The position numbers were made by a program, and so were the translations under genes. Below the pieces are notes generated by a model. It was given only the letters and a program-made list of their open reading frames with translations, did no database searches and had not been told where the DNA came from. Below, one piece after another: positions 19,411 to 28,509 of a DNA stretch of 64,000 nucleotides. This DNA comes from Alicyclobacillaceae bacterium I2511 (GTDB lineage: Bacteria > Bacillota > Bacilli > Alicyclobacillales > Alicyclobacillaceae): positions 62,001 to 126,000 of the forward strand of contig QXHL01000003.1 in NCBI GenBank assembly GCA_003584005.1, in the 5' to 3' direction. Each line of letters starts with the position of its first letter. The stretch's first letter is position 1.

Positions 19411-20889
19411 ATGTCCACAAGCCAGCGGATTGCCCACGACTCCCTCGGAGACCTAAAAATTCCCGCTACAGCCTACTACGGATCGCAAACGGCTCGCGCA
19501 TTAGAAAACTTCCCCATTAGTGGTCTTCACCTGCCGCCCGTCTTTATTCACGCCCAGGCCCTCATTAAATGGGCTGCTGCCAAGGCACACGCAGACCTGG
19601 GTGTATTGGATGCCCAAAAGGCTTTGGCCATCAGTCAAGCTGCAGAAGAAGTCCGCACAGGTAAATTTGACTCCTGGTTTCCCATTGACATTTACCAGGC
19701 CGGGGCGGGAACATCGCAAAACATGAACGCTAATGAGGTAATTGCCTCCCGCGCTGCAGAGCTGCTGGGAGGGTCTCGCGGCGACTACACGCTTGTCCAC
19801 CCCAATGACGACGTGAACATGTCGCAATCCACCAATGATACCATCCACGTGGCCATGCAGATTGCCGGGATGGACCTTTTGACACACCAGCTAGATCCAG
19901 CACTTCAGGGACTGGAACAGGCCCTGAGGGAGCGCGGCCAAACGTTTGGTAGTGTAGTTAAGGCGGGGAGAACACACCTCCAAGATGCGGTGCCCATGTT
20001 TCTGGGAGATGAATTTTCCGCTTGGGCAGACAACATTCGACGTCATCGTTATTGGTTGGAGCAAGCCAGTGCCAATCTACTGTACATTGGGCTGGGGGGT
20101 AACGCTGTTGGCACAGGCATCAATACAAAGCCTGGTTTTGCTGCACGGGCTGTGGCCTATATTGCAAGTTATACAGGTCAAAGTTACCAATTACCTGCCA
20201 ACCCTTTTACGTTCAACCAAAATCCGGATGAAATAGTGCTGGTGAGTGGCGTTTTACGTAACCTGGCCCTGGCCCTGCAGCGACTAGCCAATGACCTCCG
20301 TCTGTTGTCCTCCGGACCCCGCACCGGTTTGGCAGAAATTGAACTGCCTGTAGTTCAACCCGGTTCCTCTATTATGCCGGGCAAGGTCAATCCGGTGCTG
20401 CCAGAGATGATGAATATGGTGGCCTACCAGGTACAGGGTTGTGACCTGACCGTAGCCCAGGCAGGCGGAGCGGGACAACTGGAACTAAACGTGATGATGC
20501 CTGTCATAGCGGCCAATTTTTTGCACGAATTAACGATTTTAGCCACCGCTAGCCAATCACTAACAGACAAGTGCATTGCAGGGATTCAGGCGCATGTCCC
20601 CGAGTGTCGGAGCTATGCGGAAAATACCCTCTCCCTGGCCACCGCCCTGAACACCGCCGTAGGCTATGAAGTGGCCGCCAAGGTGGTAAAACATGCCTTG
20701 GCGCAACACCTCAGCCTCCAGGCTGCTGGCGCGTCCCTTGGGATTGACCCTGTCGCTTTGGAACGCGCTTTGGACGTGGATGAAATTGCAAAAACTGTAT
20801 CTCGAACAGTTCACAAACCCACCACAAGCACCGCTAAAGGGACGGAAACTTCAGACCGCGACAGTAAGCAAGGTGAAAACAACGATTAA
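19411..20889 (+). CDS. aspA: Aspartate ammonia-lyase (class II fumarase/aspartase family)
   Basis: 492-residue homotetrameric lyase. The family signature GSSIMPGKVNPV is present near residue 316. Several stretches look more like aspartase than fumarase: AYYGSQTARALENFPISGL, AGAGTSQNMNANEVIASRA, HPNDDVNMSQSTND and VNPVLPEMMNMVAYQV followed by GAGQLELNVMMPVI. The likely reaction is aspartate to fumarate plus ammonia; fumarase activity is the alternative. ATG at 19411 has AAGGAGGT upstream. A C-terminal tail of about 25 residues rich in Thr, Lys and Asp is extra. It converges on hutH, another ammonia-lyase, with a 7-base gap. Confidence 0.85.
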   Translation: MSTSQRIAHDSLGDLKIPATAYYGSQTARALENFPISGLHLPPVFIHAQALIKWAAAKAHADLGVLDAQKALAISQAAEEVRTGKFDSWFPIDIYQAGAGTSQNMNANEVIASRAAELLGGSRGDYTLVHPNDDVNMSQSTNDTIHVAMQIAGMDLLTHQLDPALQGLEQALRERGQTFGSVVKAGRTHLQDAVPMFLGDEFSAWADNIRRHRYWLEQASANLLYIGLGGNAVGTGINTKPGFAARAVAYIASYTGQSYQLPANPFTFNQNPDEIVLVSGVLRNLALALQRLANDLRLLSSGPRTGLAEIELPVVQPGSSIMPGKVNPVLPEMMNMVAYQVQGCDLTVAQAGGAGQLELNVMMPVIAANFLHELTILATASQSLTDKCIAGIQAHVPECRSYAENTLSLATALNTAVGYEVAAKVVKHALAQHLSLQAAGASLGIDPVALERALDVDEIAKTVSRTVHKPTTSTAKGTETSDRDSKQGENND

Positions 20890-20896
20890 ACCCGGG

Positions 20897-22420
20897 TCAT
20901 TGCCACCCATCACTTTCCAAAAAGGCGTGTGCAACCTGCTCAATTTTGTCCCCTAAAGACATGTCCCGTTCCACAGGCGGCACCATTTGTCGCAACCACT
21001 GCAGGCGCCGCCGTGTGATGGGAGAGACATCGTTTTCGGCTTTTTGCAACCAAATAGCTTGTGCGGCAGCAATCCACTCGATGGCGACCACTCGCAGTGC
21101 GTTATGCACAATTTCCCTGGCTTGGCGCGCCCCGATGGTCCCCATACTGACGTGATCTTCTTGGTTGGCTGAGGAAGGAATGGAATCCACACTGGCTGGA
21201 TGGGCCAAAACCTTGTTTTCCGAAACTAGCGCGGCAGCTACGTATTGAACAATCATCAACCCGGATTCCAGTCCTGGGTGGTTTGCTAGAAAAGCGGGCA
21301 AACCACTCAACTGTGGGTTGACCAGTCGTTCCACCCTGCGCTCACTGATACTGGCCCATTCCGCTGCTGCCACTTTTAAATGATCCATGGCCATGGCTAC
21401 TGGCTCACCGTGAAACTGGCCGCCGGAAAGGACGCGTCCATCTGCCAATACTAACGGGTTGTCTGTGGCCGAATTCAGTTCCACTTGCAAGCACTTTACA
21501 ACGTCCCGAACCGCCTGCCAGGAGGCCCCATGGACCTGAGGTACACAGCGCAAAGAGTAAGCATCCTGTACGCGCACTTCACCCTGGTGTGTGACTCTGC
21601 GACTACCCGCCAGGTTTTGACGCATCCGCTCCCCTACCTGAAGTTGCTCCGGATAGGGACGCGTCGCCAGCAATTCAGGATCGAATACGTCAATAATTCC
21701 AGACAATGCTTCCATTGTTAAACTGGCAGCCGCATCCGCAACCAGGCCTAAGCGTAGGGCCTCATAGGTGGCCAGTCCGCCCACAGCAGTCATCGCCTGG
21801 GTGCCATTAATCAAGGCTAAACCTTCCTTGGCCTCGAGAGTTACGGGTTGCAGTCCTGCGGCAGCCAAGGCCCTGTCCCCCGCCATGCGAACCCCCTGAT
21901 AATCCGCCTGCCCTTCACCTACCAAAACTAACGCCATGTGTGCCAGCGGGGCTAAGTCCCCGCTCGCCCCCAGGGACCCCTTTTCTGGTATCACGGGGTG
22001 TACATGGCGGTTGACCAGTTCCAGGAGTAAACTAAGGGTTTCTGGTCGAATCCCGGAGTACCCTTTGGCCAGCGCATTGGCTCGCAACACCAGCATGGCT
22101 CTCACCACTTCCACAGGGAGCGGCTGACCGACACCCATGGCATGGGAACGCAACAAGTTAGACTGTAACTTGCGAATATCCCCCGTTTCAATGGGTACAT
22201 CGCTCAACTTGCCAAAACCTGTCGTCACACCGTACACTCGTCCACCAGTGGCGAGGACCTGCTCAATGATATGGCGGCTGTCGGCAACCTTCTCCCAGGC
22301 AAAGGGGGATAGTTGACACTGCGCCCCTGCTTGGGCCAATAGCCACAATTCTTCCAAAGTCAAGCTTTCACCGTTCAAAGTCACCTGTTGTGTAGTTGTC
22401 ATTTGTTGGTCAATCCGCAT
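20897..22420 (-). CDS. hutH: Histidine ammonia-lyase
   Basis: 507 residues; deaminates histidine to urocanate. The MIO cofactor triad Ala152-Ser153-Gly154 is in GSLGASGDLAPLAH; other family motifs are VYGVTTGFGKLSD, NLLRSHAMGVG, QDAYSLRCVPQVHGA, NSATDNPLV and SANQEDHVSMGTIGARQ. I chose the ATG at 22420 because GGAGTG sits 6 bases upstream. No other hut genes (hutU, hutI, hutG) are adjacent, so the rest of histidine degradation must be elsewhere or absent. Confidence 0.93.
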   Translation of the reverse strand: MRIDQQMTTTQQVTLNGESLTLEELWLLAQAGAQCQLSPFAWEKVADSRHIIEQVLATGGRVYGVTTGFGKLSDVPIETGDIRKLQSNLLRSHAMGVGQPLPVEVVRAMLVLRANALAKGYSGIRPETLSLLLELVNRHVHPVIPEKGSLGASGDLAPLAHMALVLVGEGQADYQGVRMAGDRALAAAGLQPVTLEAKEGLALINGTQAMTAVGGLATYEALRLGLVADAAASLTMEALSGIIDVFDPELLATRPYPEQLQVGERMRQNLAGSRRVTHQGEVRVQDAYSLRCVPQVHGASWQAVRDVVKCLQVELNSATDNPLVLADGRVLSGGQFHGEPVAMAMDHLKVAAAEWASISERRVERLVNPQLSGLPAFLANHPGLESGLMIVQYVAAALVSENKVLAHPASVDSIPSSANQEDHVSMGTIGARQAREIVHNALRVVAIEWIAAAQAIWLQKAENDVSPITRRRLQWLRQMVPPVERDMSLGDKIEQVAHAFLESDGWQ

Positions 22421-22458
22421 AAGATCACTCCATCTCATTATCGCTTTAACGAATCAAA

Positions 22459-22486
22459 GGGGCGACCCAATTTCGGTCGCCCCTCG
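22459..22486 (-). terminator. Hairpin terminator after PLP lyase gene
   Basis: Perfect 9-bp stem GGGGCGACC (22459-22467) and GGTCGCCCC (22475-22483) with a 7-base loop, downstream of the stop at 22514. The minus-strand T-tract is short (TTTG), so termination strength is uncertain. Confidence 0.6.
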
Positions 22487-22513
22487 AAAACATATGGATA
22501 ATTAATCCGATTT

Positions 22514-23707
22514 TCATGTTATTGATTTAAAAGACTGTTCTAAATCTGCCCAGATATCTTCCACATCTTCCAACCCAACAGAAATCCGCACCAGACCGTC
22601 GCGAATTCCCATCTCCCGCCTTACTTCTGCAGGAATTCCAGCATGGGTCATACTGGCCGGATGTTCCACTAGAGTATGGGCTTCCCCTAAGGAGACGGCC
22701 CGTTCACACAACTCCAGACGATCCATAAATTTCACTCCGGCTTCGTCACCACCCCGAATGATAAAACTGACCATGCCACCCCCACCGTGCATCTGTTGAC
22801 GATAGAGAGACTGTTGCGGAAAGTCCGGAAGTCCTGGGTAGTACACCTCTACCACCTGCGGATGCTCTTGCAGTCGGGTGGCAATTTCCTGGGCCGACTC
22901 GGTGTGTCGACGGACCCGTACGGCCAAGGTTTTCATTCCACGCAACACCAACCAAGCGTCAAAGGGACTGGTGATGCCTCCAAAATCCTTTAGGGCATCC
23001 AGTCGAATTTGACTCATCAATTCGTCTGTACCGGCAGCCAATCCCAAAATAACATCCCCATGTCCGCCTAAATACTTGGTGGCACTGTGTATGACCACAT
23101 CGGCACCTAATTCCAAGGGGCGTTGTAACACAGGCGTGGCAAACGTGTTATCCACTACCAACAGGGCTCCATGCTCATGTGCGACACGCGCGCAAGCCGC
23201 AATATCCACCAACTCCATCGTGGGATTGACAGGGGTCTCGACATAAACGAGTCGCGTTTGCTCCCCCCAGGCCTGCCGCACAGCGCTTTCATCCGTGAGC
23301 TTTGCAAAGGTGTGGTGAATCCCAAACTTTTCTGCCAGCAACTCCAACAAAGCAAAAGTGCCGCCATAAACGCCCCGCGAAACCAGTACATGGTCTCCAG
23401 AGCGCAGCAACTGTACCAACACGGAGGAGATGGCTGCCATGCCACTACCAAAAGCCAAACCTGCCTGTGCCCCCTCCGCATCTGCCACAGCCTGTTCCAG
23501 CAATCTTACGGTAGGATTGGCGATACGCGAATACACATACCCGGGTTCCGTGCCAGCGAAACGAGCTCCACCCTGCTCCGCAGAATCAAAGACGAATGTC
23601 GATGTTTGAAAAATAGGTGGAGAGACTGCACCCAGTAAGCGCCCCTCCCCCTGACTGTCTGGCGGATGTACAAGCCGAGTGTCCAGTGCTTTTTGTCCCG
23701 TATTCAT
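22514..23707 (-). CDS. Trans-sulfuration family PLP enzyme (methionine gamma-lyase-like)
   Basis: 397-residue Cys/Met-metabolism PLP enzyme. PLP lysine motif VIHSATKYLGGHGDVILG near residue 205, cofactor loop YSRIANPTVRLLEQA near 58, FGSGMAAIS near 86 and VYVETPVNPTMELVDI near 150. The segments ALKDFGGITSPFDAWLVLRGMKTLAVR and SLGEAHTLVEHPASMTHAGIP resemble methionine gamma-lyase and the MegL/MccB group. The exact reaction (gamma-lyase, cystathionine gamma-synthase or lyase) cannot be read from sequence. ATG overlaps the stop of the upstream DUF3886-like gene, so they are coupled. Confidence 0.88.
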   Translation of the reverse strand: MNTGQKALDTRLVHPPDSQGEGRLLGAVSPPIFQTSTFVFDSAEQGGARFAGTEPGYVYSRIANPTVRLLEQAVADAEGAQAGLAFGSGMAAISSVLVQLLRSGDHVLVSRGVYGGTFALLELLAEKFGIHHTFAKLTDESAVRQAWGEQTRLVYVETPVNPTMELVDIAACARVAHEHGALLVVDNTFATPVLQRPLELGADVVIHSATKYLGGHGDVILGLAAGTDELMSQIRLDALKDFGGITSPFDAWLVLRGMKTLAVRVRRHTESAQEIATRLQEHPQVVEVYYPGLPDFPQQSLYRQQMHGGGGMVSFIIRGGDEAGVKFMDRLELCERAVSLGEAHTLVEHPASMTHAGIPAEVRREMGIRDGLVRISVGLEDVEDIWADLEQSFKSIT

Positions 23708-24195
23708 GATTTATGCCTCCTTAATTTTTCCGCTGGTTCTTGGTCTTTGAATGTTTGCCAATCCAGGCTTGATGTGTCCAACAGGTCTGCAAAAGATGCC
23801 TCGTCCTCGTCGCCAGGATTGAACAATTCAGCAAAACTCTGCTCCTCATTCATCGACACTTCAGCCTGCGCATTTGTTCCAACAGCGGGTTCACTGCGCT
23901 TTGAACCGTTCCGTGCAAGCCCTTTGTCTCCAAGTGTCTTCATCGATAACGCTGCTTGCGCTTGCTGCACTTGTTCCGCAACCATAGCGGCCTTCAAGGC
24001 CCCCAGCTGTTTGCGCAGATCATCGCTTAGAAATTCTGCCAATTCAGTGGGCGACTCATTGGCAAGGTGCGCAGGCTTGGCATCCGATTGAGGCTTGCGG
24101 TTAGGGATTGGATCATACGCCTCCGCAGGTTTATCTCGTTCCAAACTTGTTTTTTGCCCATGCGAAGGCGAGGATTTTTTTCGCTGTTTTGCCAC
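23704..24195 (-). CDS. DUF3886-like hypothetical protein (YqkK-like)
   Basis: 163 residues, strongly charged, no membrane segment. The basic Lys-rich N-terminus (MAKQRKKSSPS) and the C-terminal SFADLLDTSSLDWQTFKDQ match the general pattern of DUF3886 proteins of bacilli (SFxELLxxSxLDWxxFK). A related SFAELFNPGDEDEA segment precedes it, so the tail motif is partly duplicated. A helical Gln/Ala-rich centre covers about residues 55-90. The stop overlaps the start of the PLP lyase gene by 4 bases. Function unknown. Confidence 0.62.
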   Translation of the reverse strand: MAKQRKKSSPSHGQKTSLERDKPAEAYDPIPNRKPQSDAKPAHLANESPTELAEFLSDDLRKQLGALKAAMVAEQVQQAQAALSMKTLGDKGLARNGSKRSEPAVGTNAQAEVSMNEEQSFAELFNPGDEDEASFADLLDTSSLDWQTFKDQEPAEKLRRHKS

Positions 24196-24319
24196 TTGAA
24201 TTCACCTCTAGGCAGACAGGGTATAAAACATTTTCTGGATTTTTGAAACTTCCCTAAGTCATTGAATCAATTCTAATTCACCAAACAATTCCAGGATATT
24301 AAGCTCTTTCTGGTTGGAA

Positions 24320-24667
24320 TCATGTATTTGCGTCTCCCTTTTCTTTGTCAGTCATCAGACCTGATGAACTGAACCAGTTCTGAACGTATTCTTTCTCATC
24401 GACTACCAAAGTAGGAAAACGCTGCAGATAATCGCGCAGTACCTGCTCCTGCCACAATTCACTCCCTGGTATAGATTCTGTCTGCATAGAAATGTCGGCT
24501 AGCTTGCGCTGATACAAGACTTCCCATTGCTCCGCCCCTGGGTAGGAACTGCGTCGAGAAACCTGCATAAAAATCCCTGCTGGTTCCCCAGATTCTTCCT
24601 CTGCATACATCATCATTTCGTAATTGTCCCACTGATGTATCCAGTCTAAGGGATTAAAACGTGGCAA
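24320..24667 (-). CDS. Hypothetical protein
   Basis: About 115 residues, soluble and acidic, aromatic-rich N-terminus (LPRFNPLDWIHQWDNYEMMMYAEEE). No family recognised. I placed the start at the TTG at 24667 because AAAGGAG lies 9 bases upstream; in-frame ATGs at 24673, 24697 and 24703 are possible. The region between its stop and the DUF3886-like gene (24196-24319) holds nothing clear. Confidence 0.55.
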   Translation of the reverse strand: MPRFNPLDWIHQWDNYEMMMYAEEESGEPAGIFMQVSRRSSYPGAEQWEVLYQRKLADISMQTESIPGSELWQEQVLRDYLQRFPTLVVDEKEYVQNWFSSSGLMTDKEKGDANT

Positions 24668-24979
24668 GCCCATCTGCTCCTTTATTTTTCGGGTCATTCC
24701 CATTCACGCATACCCATCCCTATTTGGCCGCCCACGCTTGCCTGTGCATTGGGAGCTTTGTTCTGCTACAATGGAAACGAAATGTTTGCATATTCAACAT
24801 CTATCCCGACTTGATTGACTGGGTATTACCGCAATGGGACCGCCTTCATGTTTATTTTACACCATGATAGTTTTGTCTGCTTGAGGATTTCAAATTTTGA
24901 CCGTTTGTTCAGTAAAAAATTCAATCGACTCAAAGGGATCACCCAGTTTATCTCGGTCAGGAAAAAGGAGGCATCTGCA

Positions 24980-25111
24980 GTGCGTACCTTCATGTGGATT
25001 GTCATGGCAGCCCTCGTCATCATTGTAGGATTTGCAACTTTTAGACCCTCTCCACATGTTCCTTTAAGTGCAACCGTTGGAGTTGCCGCAGTTGTGCAAT
25101 CGCTCAACTAA
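24980..25111 (+). CDS. Small single-pass membrane protein (43 aa)
   Basis: 43 residues beginning VRTFMWIVMAALVIIVGFAT: one strong membrane segment (about residues 4-20) and a short tail rich in Val, Ser and Ala. GTG start with a near-perfect AAAGGAGG 8 bases upstream, and a terminator right after the stop (25141-25181), so it looks like a real single-gene transcript. No family recognised. Confidence 0.6.
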   Translation: MRTFMWIVMAALVIIVGFATFRPSPHVPLSATVGVAAVVQSLN

Positions 25112-25140
25112 CCTAGCAACCTTCGTACAGGGAAGATGTG

Positions 25141-25181
25141 AAAAATCCAGCCCGTTTTAAAAACGACGAGCTGGATTTTTT
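25141..25181 (+). terminator. Rho-independent terminator
   Basis: Stem AAAAATCCAGC (25141-25151) and GCTGGATTTTT (25170-25180), with an inner CGTTTT/AAAACG pairing, ending in a T-run; follows the 43-residue membrane protein gene. Confidence 0.85.
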
Positions 25182-25229
25182 CTTGCAATTTTCTAAAAAG
25201 GATGTTTCTCCCTGCACATTTATAGTGTG

Positions 25230-25262
25230 TGTCCAAAAAGGGGTCTGACCCCTTTTTGGACA
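25230..25262. repeat. REP-like palindrome, copy 1
   Basis: Perfect 16-bp arms TGTCCAAAAAGGGGTC (25230-25245) and GACCCCTTTTTGGACA (25247-25262) around a single T. It sits 5 bases past the etfA stop and may also act as its terminator. The core AGGGGTCTGACCCCT is shared in part with the element at 45297. Confidence 0.85.
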
Positions 25263-25267
25263 ACCTC

Positions 25268-26242
25268 TTAAACTAAAATTTTTTTAAATTCTTCGGTCAG
25301 CCTGGGCACAACCTCTAACAGGTCGCCCACAATACCATAGTCAGACATTTGGAAAATAGGTGCCTCAGGGTCTTTGTTAATCGCGACAATTACCTTTGAA
25401 TTAGACATTCCCGCCAAATGTTGAATAGCCCCTGAAATTCCACAAGCAATGTACAAGTCCGGGGTCACGACCTTACCAGTCTGTCCAATTTGCAAAGAGT
25501 AATCGCAGTATCCAGCGTCACAAGCTCCCCGAGAAGAACCCACCGCACCTCCGAGTACATCTGCCAACTGTTCGAGGAGTGTAAAACCTGAAGCATCCTT
25601 CACCCCCCGACCTCCAGCAACAACCACTTTGGCCTCTGTCAGGTCTACCCCTTGGTTGGCCTTAGCCATGATTTCTTTCACCAATGTGGCTAAGTCCGCT
25701 GGTTCAAAAGATACACTGACGTTTTGCACCGTACCTGGTTTCCCAACACCCCCAGCAGGCAGTGTCAGATTATTTGGGCGAACCGTGGCAATCGCTAATC
25801 CCTGTTTTACCGACACTTTAGTAAAAGCTTTGCCCGCATAAATGGACCTCACAAAAGTCAGGTTTTCCCCTGTTCCTTCAAAACTCGTTATATCAGATAC
25901 CTGCCCCGCACCCAGCCGCGCCGCTACCATGGGTGCCAAGTCCCGGCCAATAGCAGAGTGGGCCAGCAATAGAACGCCTGGGTTAAATTGGTCAATGACT
26001 GTGAGCAGCGCCTTGCGATATGTCCCAGAATTGTAGTTTTCTAATTCAGGGGCATCCACTACGTACACCGCATCCGCTCCAAAGTCTCCTAGGTCCTTGG
26101 CCAATCCAGCCACATTTTTGCCAAGTAGAGTGATGGCTACCGCATCCCCATTAGCGATGGCACTGGCAGCACCCAGCATTTCGAATGTTACATTGCGCAG
26201 TTTTCCGCGCCGCATATCTGCAACCACAAGTACTTTTGCCAA
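25268..26242 (-). CDS. etfA: Electron transfer flavoprotein alpha subunit
   Basis: 324 residues; FAD-binding subunit of the ETF heterodimer that takes electrons from acyl-CoA and related dehydrogenases. N-terminal MAKVLVVADMRRGKLRNVTFE; the C-terminal FAD domain has VVVAGGRGVKD near residue 207, LADVLGGAVGSSRGACDAGY, QIGQTGKVVTPDLYIACGISGAIQHLAGM and IVAINKDPEAPIFQMSDYGIVGDL. TTG start with GGAGGGG 7 bases upstream. It lies about 100 bases after etfB on the same strand. Confidence 0.95.
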   Translation of the reverse strand: MAKVLVVADMRRGKLRNVTFEMLGAASAIANGDAVAITLLGKNVAGLAKDLGDFGADAVYVVDAPELENYNSGTYRKALLTVIDQFNPGVLLLAHSAIGRDLAPMVAARLGAGQVSDITSFEGTGENLTFVRSIYAGKAFTKVSVKQGLAIATVRPNNLTLPAGGVGKPGTVQNVSVSFEPADLATLVKEIMAKANQGVDLTEAKVVVAGGRGVKDASGFTLLEQLADVLGGAVGSSRGACDAGYCDYSLQIGQTGKVVTPDLYIACGISGAIQHLAGMSNSKVIVAINKDPEAPIFQMSDYGIVGDLLEVVPRLTEEFKKILV

Positions 26243-26341
26243 TGCAATTCCCCTCCTGACTCATTGTCTGCAATGATGCCTTATACCCCCAACGCCTGCA
26301 CAAAAGCTCAAATTCTCACACCATCCTGGTTGTGCGCCAGG

Positions 26342-27109
26342 TCATACCACTTTTTCTGTAGTGTGCAGTGCCTCAGCCAGTTCTCGGACCACGTCGGTCA
26401 ATTCACCGCTGAGCACCCGACCTGCTTCTTTGGGCTTAGGAAGATAGGTTTCAAGGACGTTAATTCGACCAGCCAAATCCTCCGCAGACAATTTTAGGTC
26501 TTGCACAGTCACATGTGTTAAAGGCTTTTTACTGGCTTTACGGATGCCAATCAAGGAAGGATAGCGGGGTTCATTCAGCCCCTGTTGAGCAGTGATGACC
26601 ATCGGCAAGACCCCTGTAACTATCTCCGTATCTCCCTCTGCATCCCGGTGCACAGTCACCTTGTTGCCTTCCACTTCCACCTTTGTGGCCATAGAAATGT
26701 GGGGGATACCCAATTCCTCAGCCAGTCGTACGGACACTTGTCCTGAACCGTCATCGACCGCCTGATTTCCAGCTAAAATGAGGTCATAGGGCCGTTGCGA
26801 AATGATAGCTGCCAAAACTTTAGAGATCGTAAACTCATCCCCAAACAGTGCTGGGTCATCCCCCAGCACTGCCTCGTCTGCCCCCATCGCCAGCGCAGTT
26901 CGAATTGCTTCCTCAAACCGAGTGGGACCAACAGACACCAATGTCACCTGACCGTCGTGCTCCTCCTTGATTCTAAGCGCCTCTTCCACGGCGTATTCGT
27001 CGTAAGGGTTAATCACAAAACGCACGCCATCTTCCTTCACGTGACCGTTTTCAAGCACAATTCGCTCTTCCGTGTCAAAAGTTTGTTTTAAACACACCAA
27101 AATATTCAC
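26342..27109 (-). CDS. etfB: Electron transfer flavoprotein beta subunit
   Basis: 255 residues; AMP-binding ETF subunit. N-terminal VNILVCLKQTFDTEERI, then NPYDEYAVEEALRIKE, TALAMGADEAVL, the signature DLILAGNQAVDDGSGQVSVRLAEELGIPH and LPMVITAQQGLNEPRYPSLIGIRKASKKPL. I chose the GTG at 27109 with AGGAG about 10 bases upstream; an ATG at 27133 would add eight residues covering that site. Runs with etfA. No acyl-CoA dehydrogenase is adjacent. Confidence 0.95.
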   Translation of the reverse strand: MNILVCLKQTFDTEERIVLENGHVKEDGVRFVINPYDEYAVEEALRIKEEHDGQVTLVSVGPTRFEEAIRTALAMGADEAVLGDDPALFGDEFTISKVLAAIISQRPYDLILAGNQAVDDGSGQVSVRLAEELGIPHISMATKVEVEGNKVTVHRDAEGDTEIVTGVLPMVITAQQGLNEPRYPSLIGIRKASKKPLTHVTVQDLKLSAEDLAGRINVLETYLPKPKEAGRVLSGELTDVVRELAEALHTTEKVV

Positions 27110-27259
27110 CCTACTCCAACTCCTCTCTCCCATCGGCCCACTTTGCCTTTGACTTAAATTCCCCTTGCCTTTAATTTGAATTTCACAGCCGTTTTACGCT
27201 GTCAAATTTAGTGCCCTTCGAAATAGGTGGCCCTACTCCCCTGATGTAGCCATACAAAA

Positions 27260-27337
27260 ACCCGCTTGCATCTGGCATGCAGCCGTAGCACACCCCCTTG
27301 GGGCATTGTCTACCTGACTGGTTTGCCACAAGCGGGT
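27260..27337 (-). ncRNA. Candidate structured RNA or complex terminator after peroxiredoxin gene
   Basis: On the minus strand ACCCGCTTG at 27337 pairs with CAAGCGGGT ending at 27260 and is followed by TTTTTG. Inside, TGGCA pairs with TGCCA, and a CCCC-AA-GGGG segment could form another arm. It starts 12 bases after the peroxiredoxin stop. It may be only a terminator with a large folded loop, or a 3'-UTR-derived RNA. Confidence 0.4.
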
Positions 27338-27349
27338 GTAACCACCCAC

Positions 27350-27889
27350 TTAACCCTCCAACAACTTATCCCCAGGTTTCCAATTTACCGCACACATTCC
27401 CCCGGACTGCAGAGCTTCCAATACTCGCAAGGTCTCATCCACGCTTCGGCCAATATTCATATCATGAACCACCTGATAGCGGAGAATTCCATCTGGATCC
27501 ACAATAAACAGTCCCCGCAGTGCCTGGCCCACATCCTCAACCAAAACGTCGTATTTGCGCGAAACCACTTTAGTAAAATCTGCTGCTATTGGATAATCAA
27601 TGACACCCAGGCCGTTTTCACTGCGAGGTGTATTGATCCAAGCCTTATGGCTGTATACGGAATCACAACTAACCGCCAGAACTTCAGCATCCAAATTTTC
27701 AAATTCCTGTAGGTGATCATTCATTGCTGTAATTTCCGTCGGGCATACAAACGTAAAATCAGCGGGATAAAAGAATATCACAAGCCACTTTCCACGGTAG
27801 TCCGAAAGACGTACATGTTCGTCAAGGCTTTCCAGATTTTTGGTGCAAATCATATCAAAATCTGGTGCCGGTTGTCCTACCAAGGGCAC
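27350..27889 (-). CDS. 2-Cys peroxiredoxin (AhpC/Prx type)
   Basis: 179 residues; reduces hydroperoxides in the cytosol. Peroxidatic Cys in FFYPADFTFVCPTEI near residue 47, resolving Cys near the C-terminus in SGGMCAVNWKPG, so a typical 2-Cys enzyme of the AhpC/Prx1 group. The start is the GTG at 27889, preceded by AAAAGGAGG; a TTG at 27934 would place that site inside the gene. No ahpF follows, so thioredoxin or another reductase is the probable electron source. Confidence 0.92.
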   Translation of the reverse strand: MPLVGQPAPDFDMICTKNLESLDEHVRLSDYRGKWLVIFFYPADFTFVCPTEITAMNDHLQEFENLDAEVLAVSCDSVYSHKAWINTPRSENGLGVIDYPIAADFTKVVSRKYDVLVEDVGQALRGLFIVDPDGILRYQVVHDMNIGRSVDETLRVLEALQSGGMCAVNWKPGDKLLEG

Positions 27890-28069
27890 GTTAGATTCCT
27901 CCTTTTCATTTTTTCCATTTTTCAAAGTCAACAATCTGCCAAGAAATTAGCGATTCCAGGCAAGTTCGATTATACTAGTGGATAGAAGCGGTTTCAAATT
28001 TGACAACTCAGACACTGCAGTATTACATTTCCAGTGTGATTTTGCCACGACAGGAAAGGATGGACTTGT

Positions 28070-28360
28070 ATGGATTCTGAAACACAGCTTTTGCAGTCCT
28101 CCGAGGAGTGGGGTAATGCACACATCACGGTCAACACACTACTGTCCGAAGTACTTAATACCCTGCGGGACCACGGATATAATCCTGGATATCACGTTTC
28201 TTACGACCGCATGGAACAGCACCTCGTGATTGAGGATAAGATTCTTCAACAGGTTCCCCGCTTGTCTGAACAGTATAGCGCATACCTCTCCGCATGCCAG
28301 CGCAGAGACAAAGCACTCACAGAAATTCAACAGGTTCCGAAATTGCGAGTGAACCTTTAG
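28070..28360 (+). CDS. Hypothetical protein
   Basis: 96 residues, soluble, no membrane segment and no family I recognise. Helical-looking throughout, with ITVNTLLSEVLNTLRDHGYNPGYHV and a central YDRMEQHLVIEDKILQQ. The ATG at 28070 has AAAGGATGG upstream. Alone between the divergent peroxiredoxin gene and the converging Rrf2 regulator gene. Confidence 0.6.
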   Translation: MDSETQLLQSSEEWGNAHITVNTLLSEVLNTLRDHGYNPGYHVSYDRMEQHLVIEDKILQQVPRLSEQYSAYLSACQRRDKALTEIQQVPKLRVNL

Positions 28361-28509
28361 TTCGCGTGAACCGACAACTTTCTCCACGACTTAAACTCAC
28401 GGCAAAGCTTACCTCGTGGCAAAAAGAGGACTCAGGAGGGTACCCTTGAATCCTCTTTCGTCCTTTCCACACCAAACCAGATAGTCTGTTGGCCGCCTGT
28501 CTGCTACCG

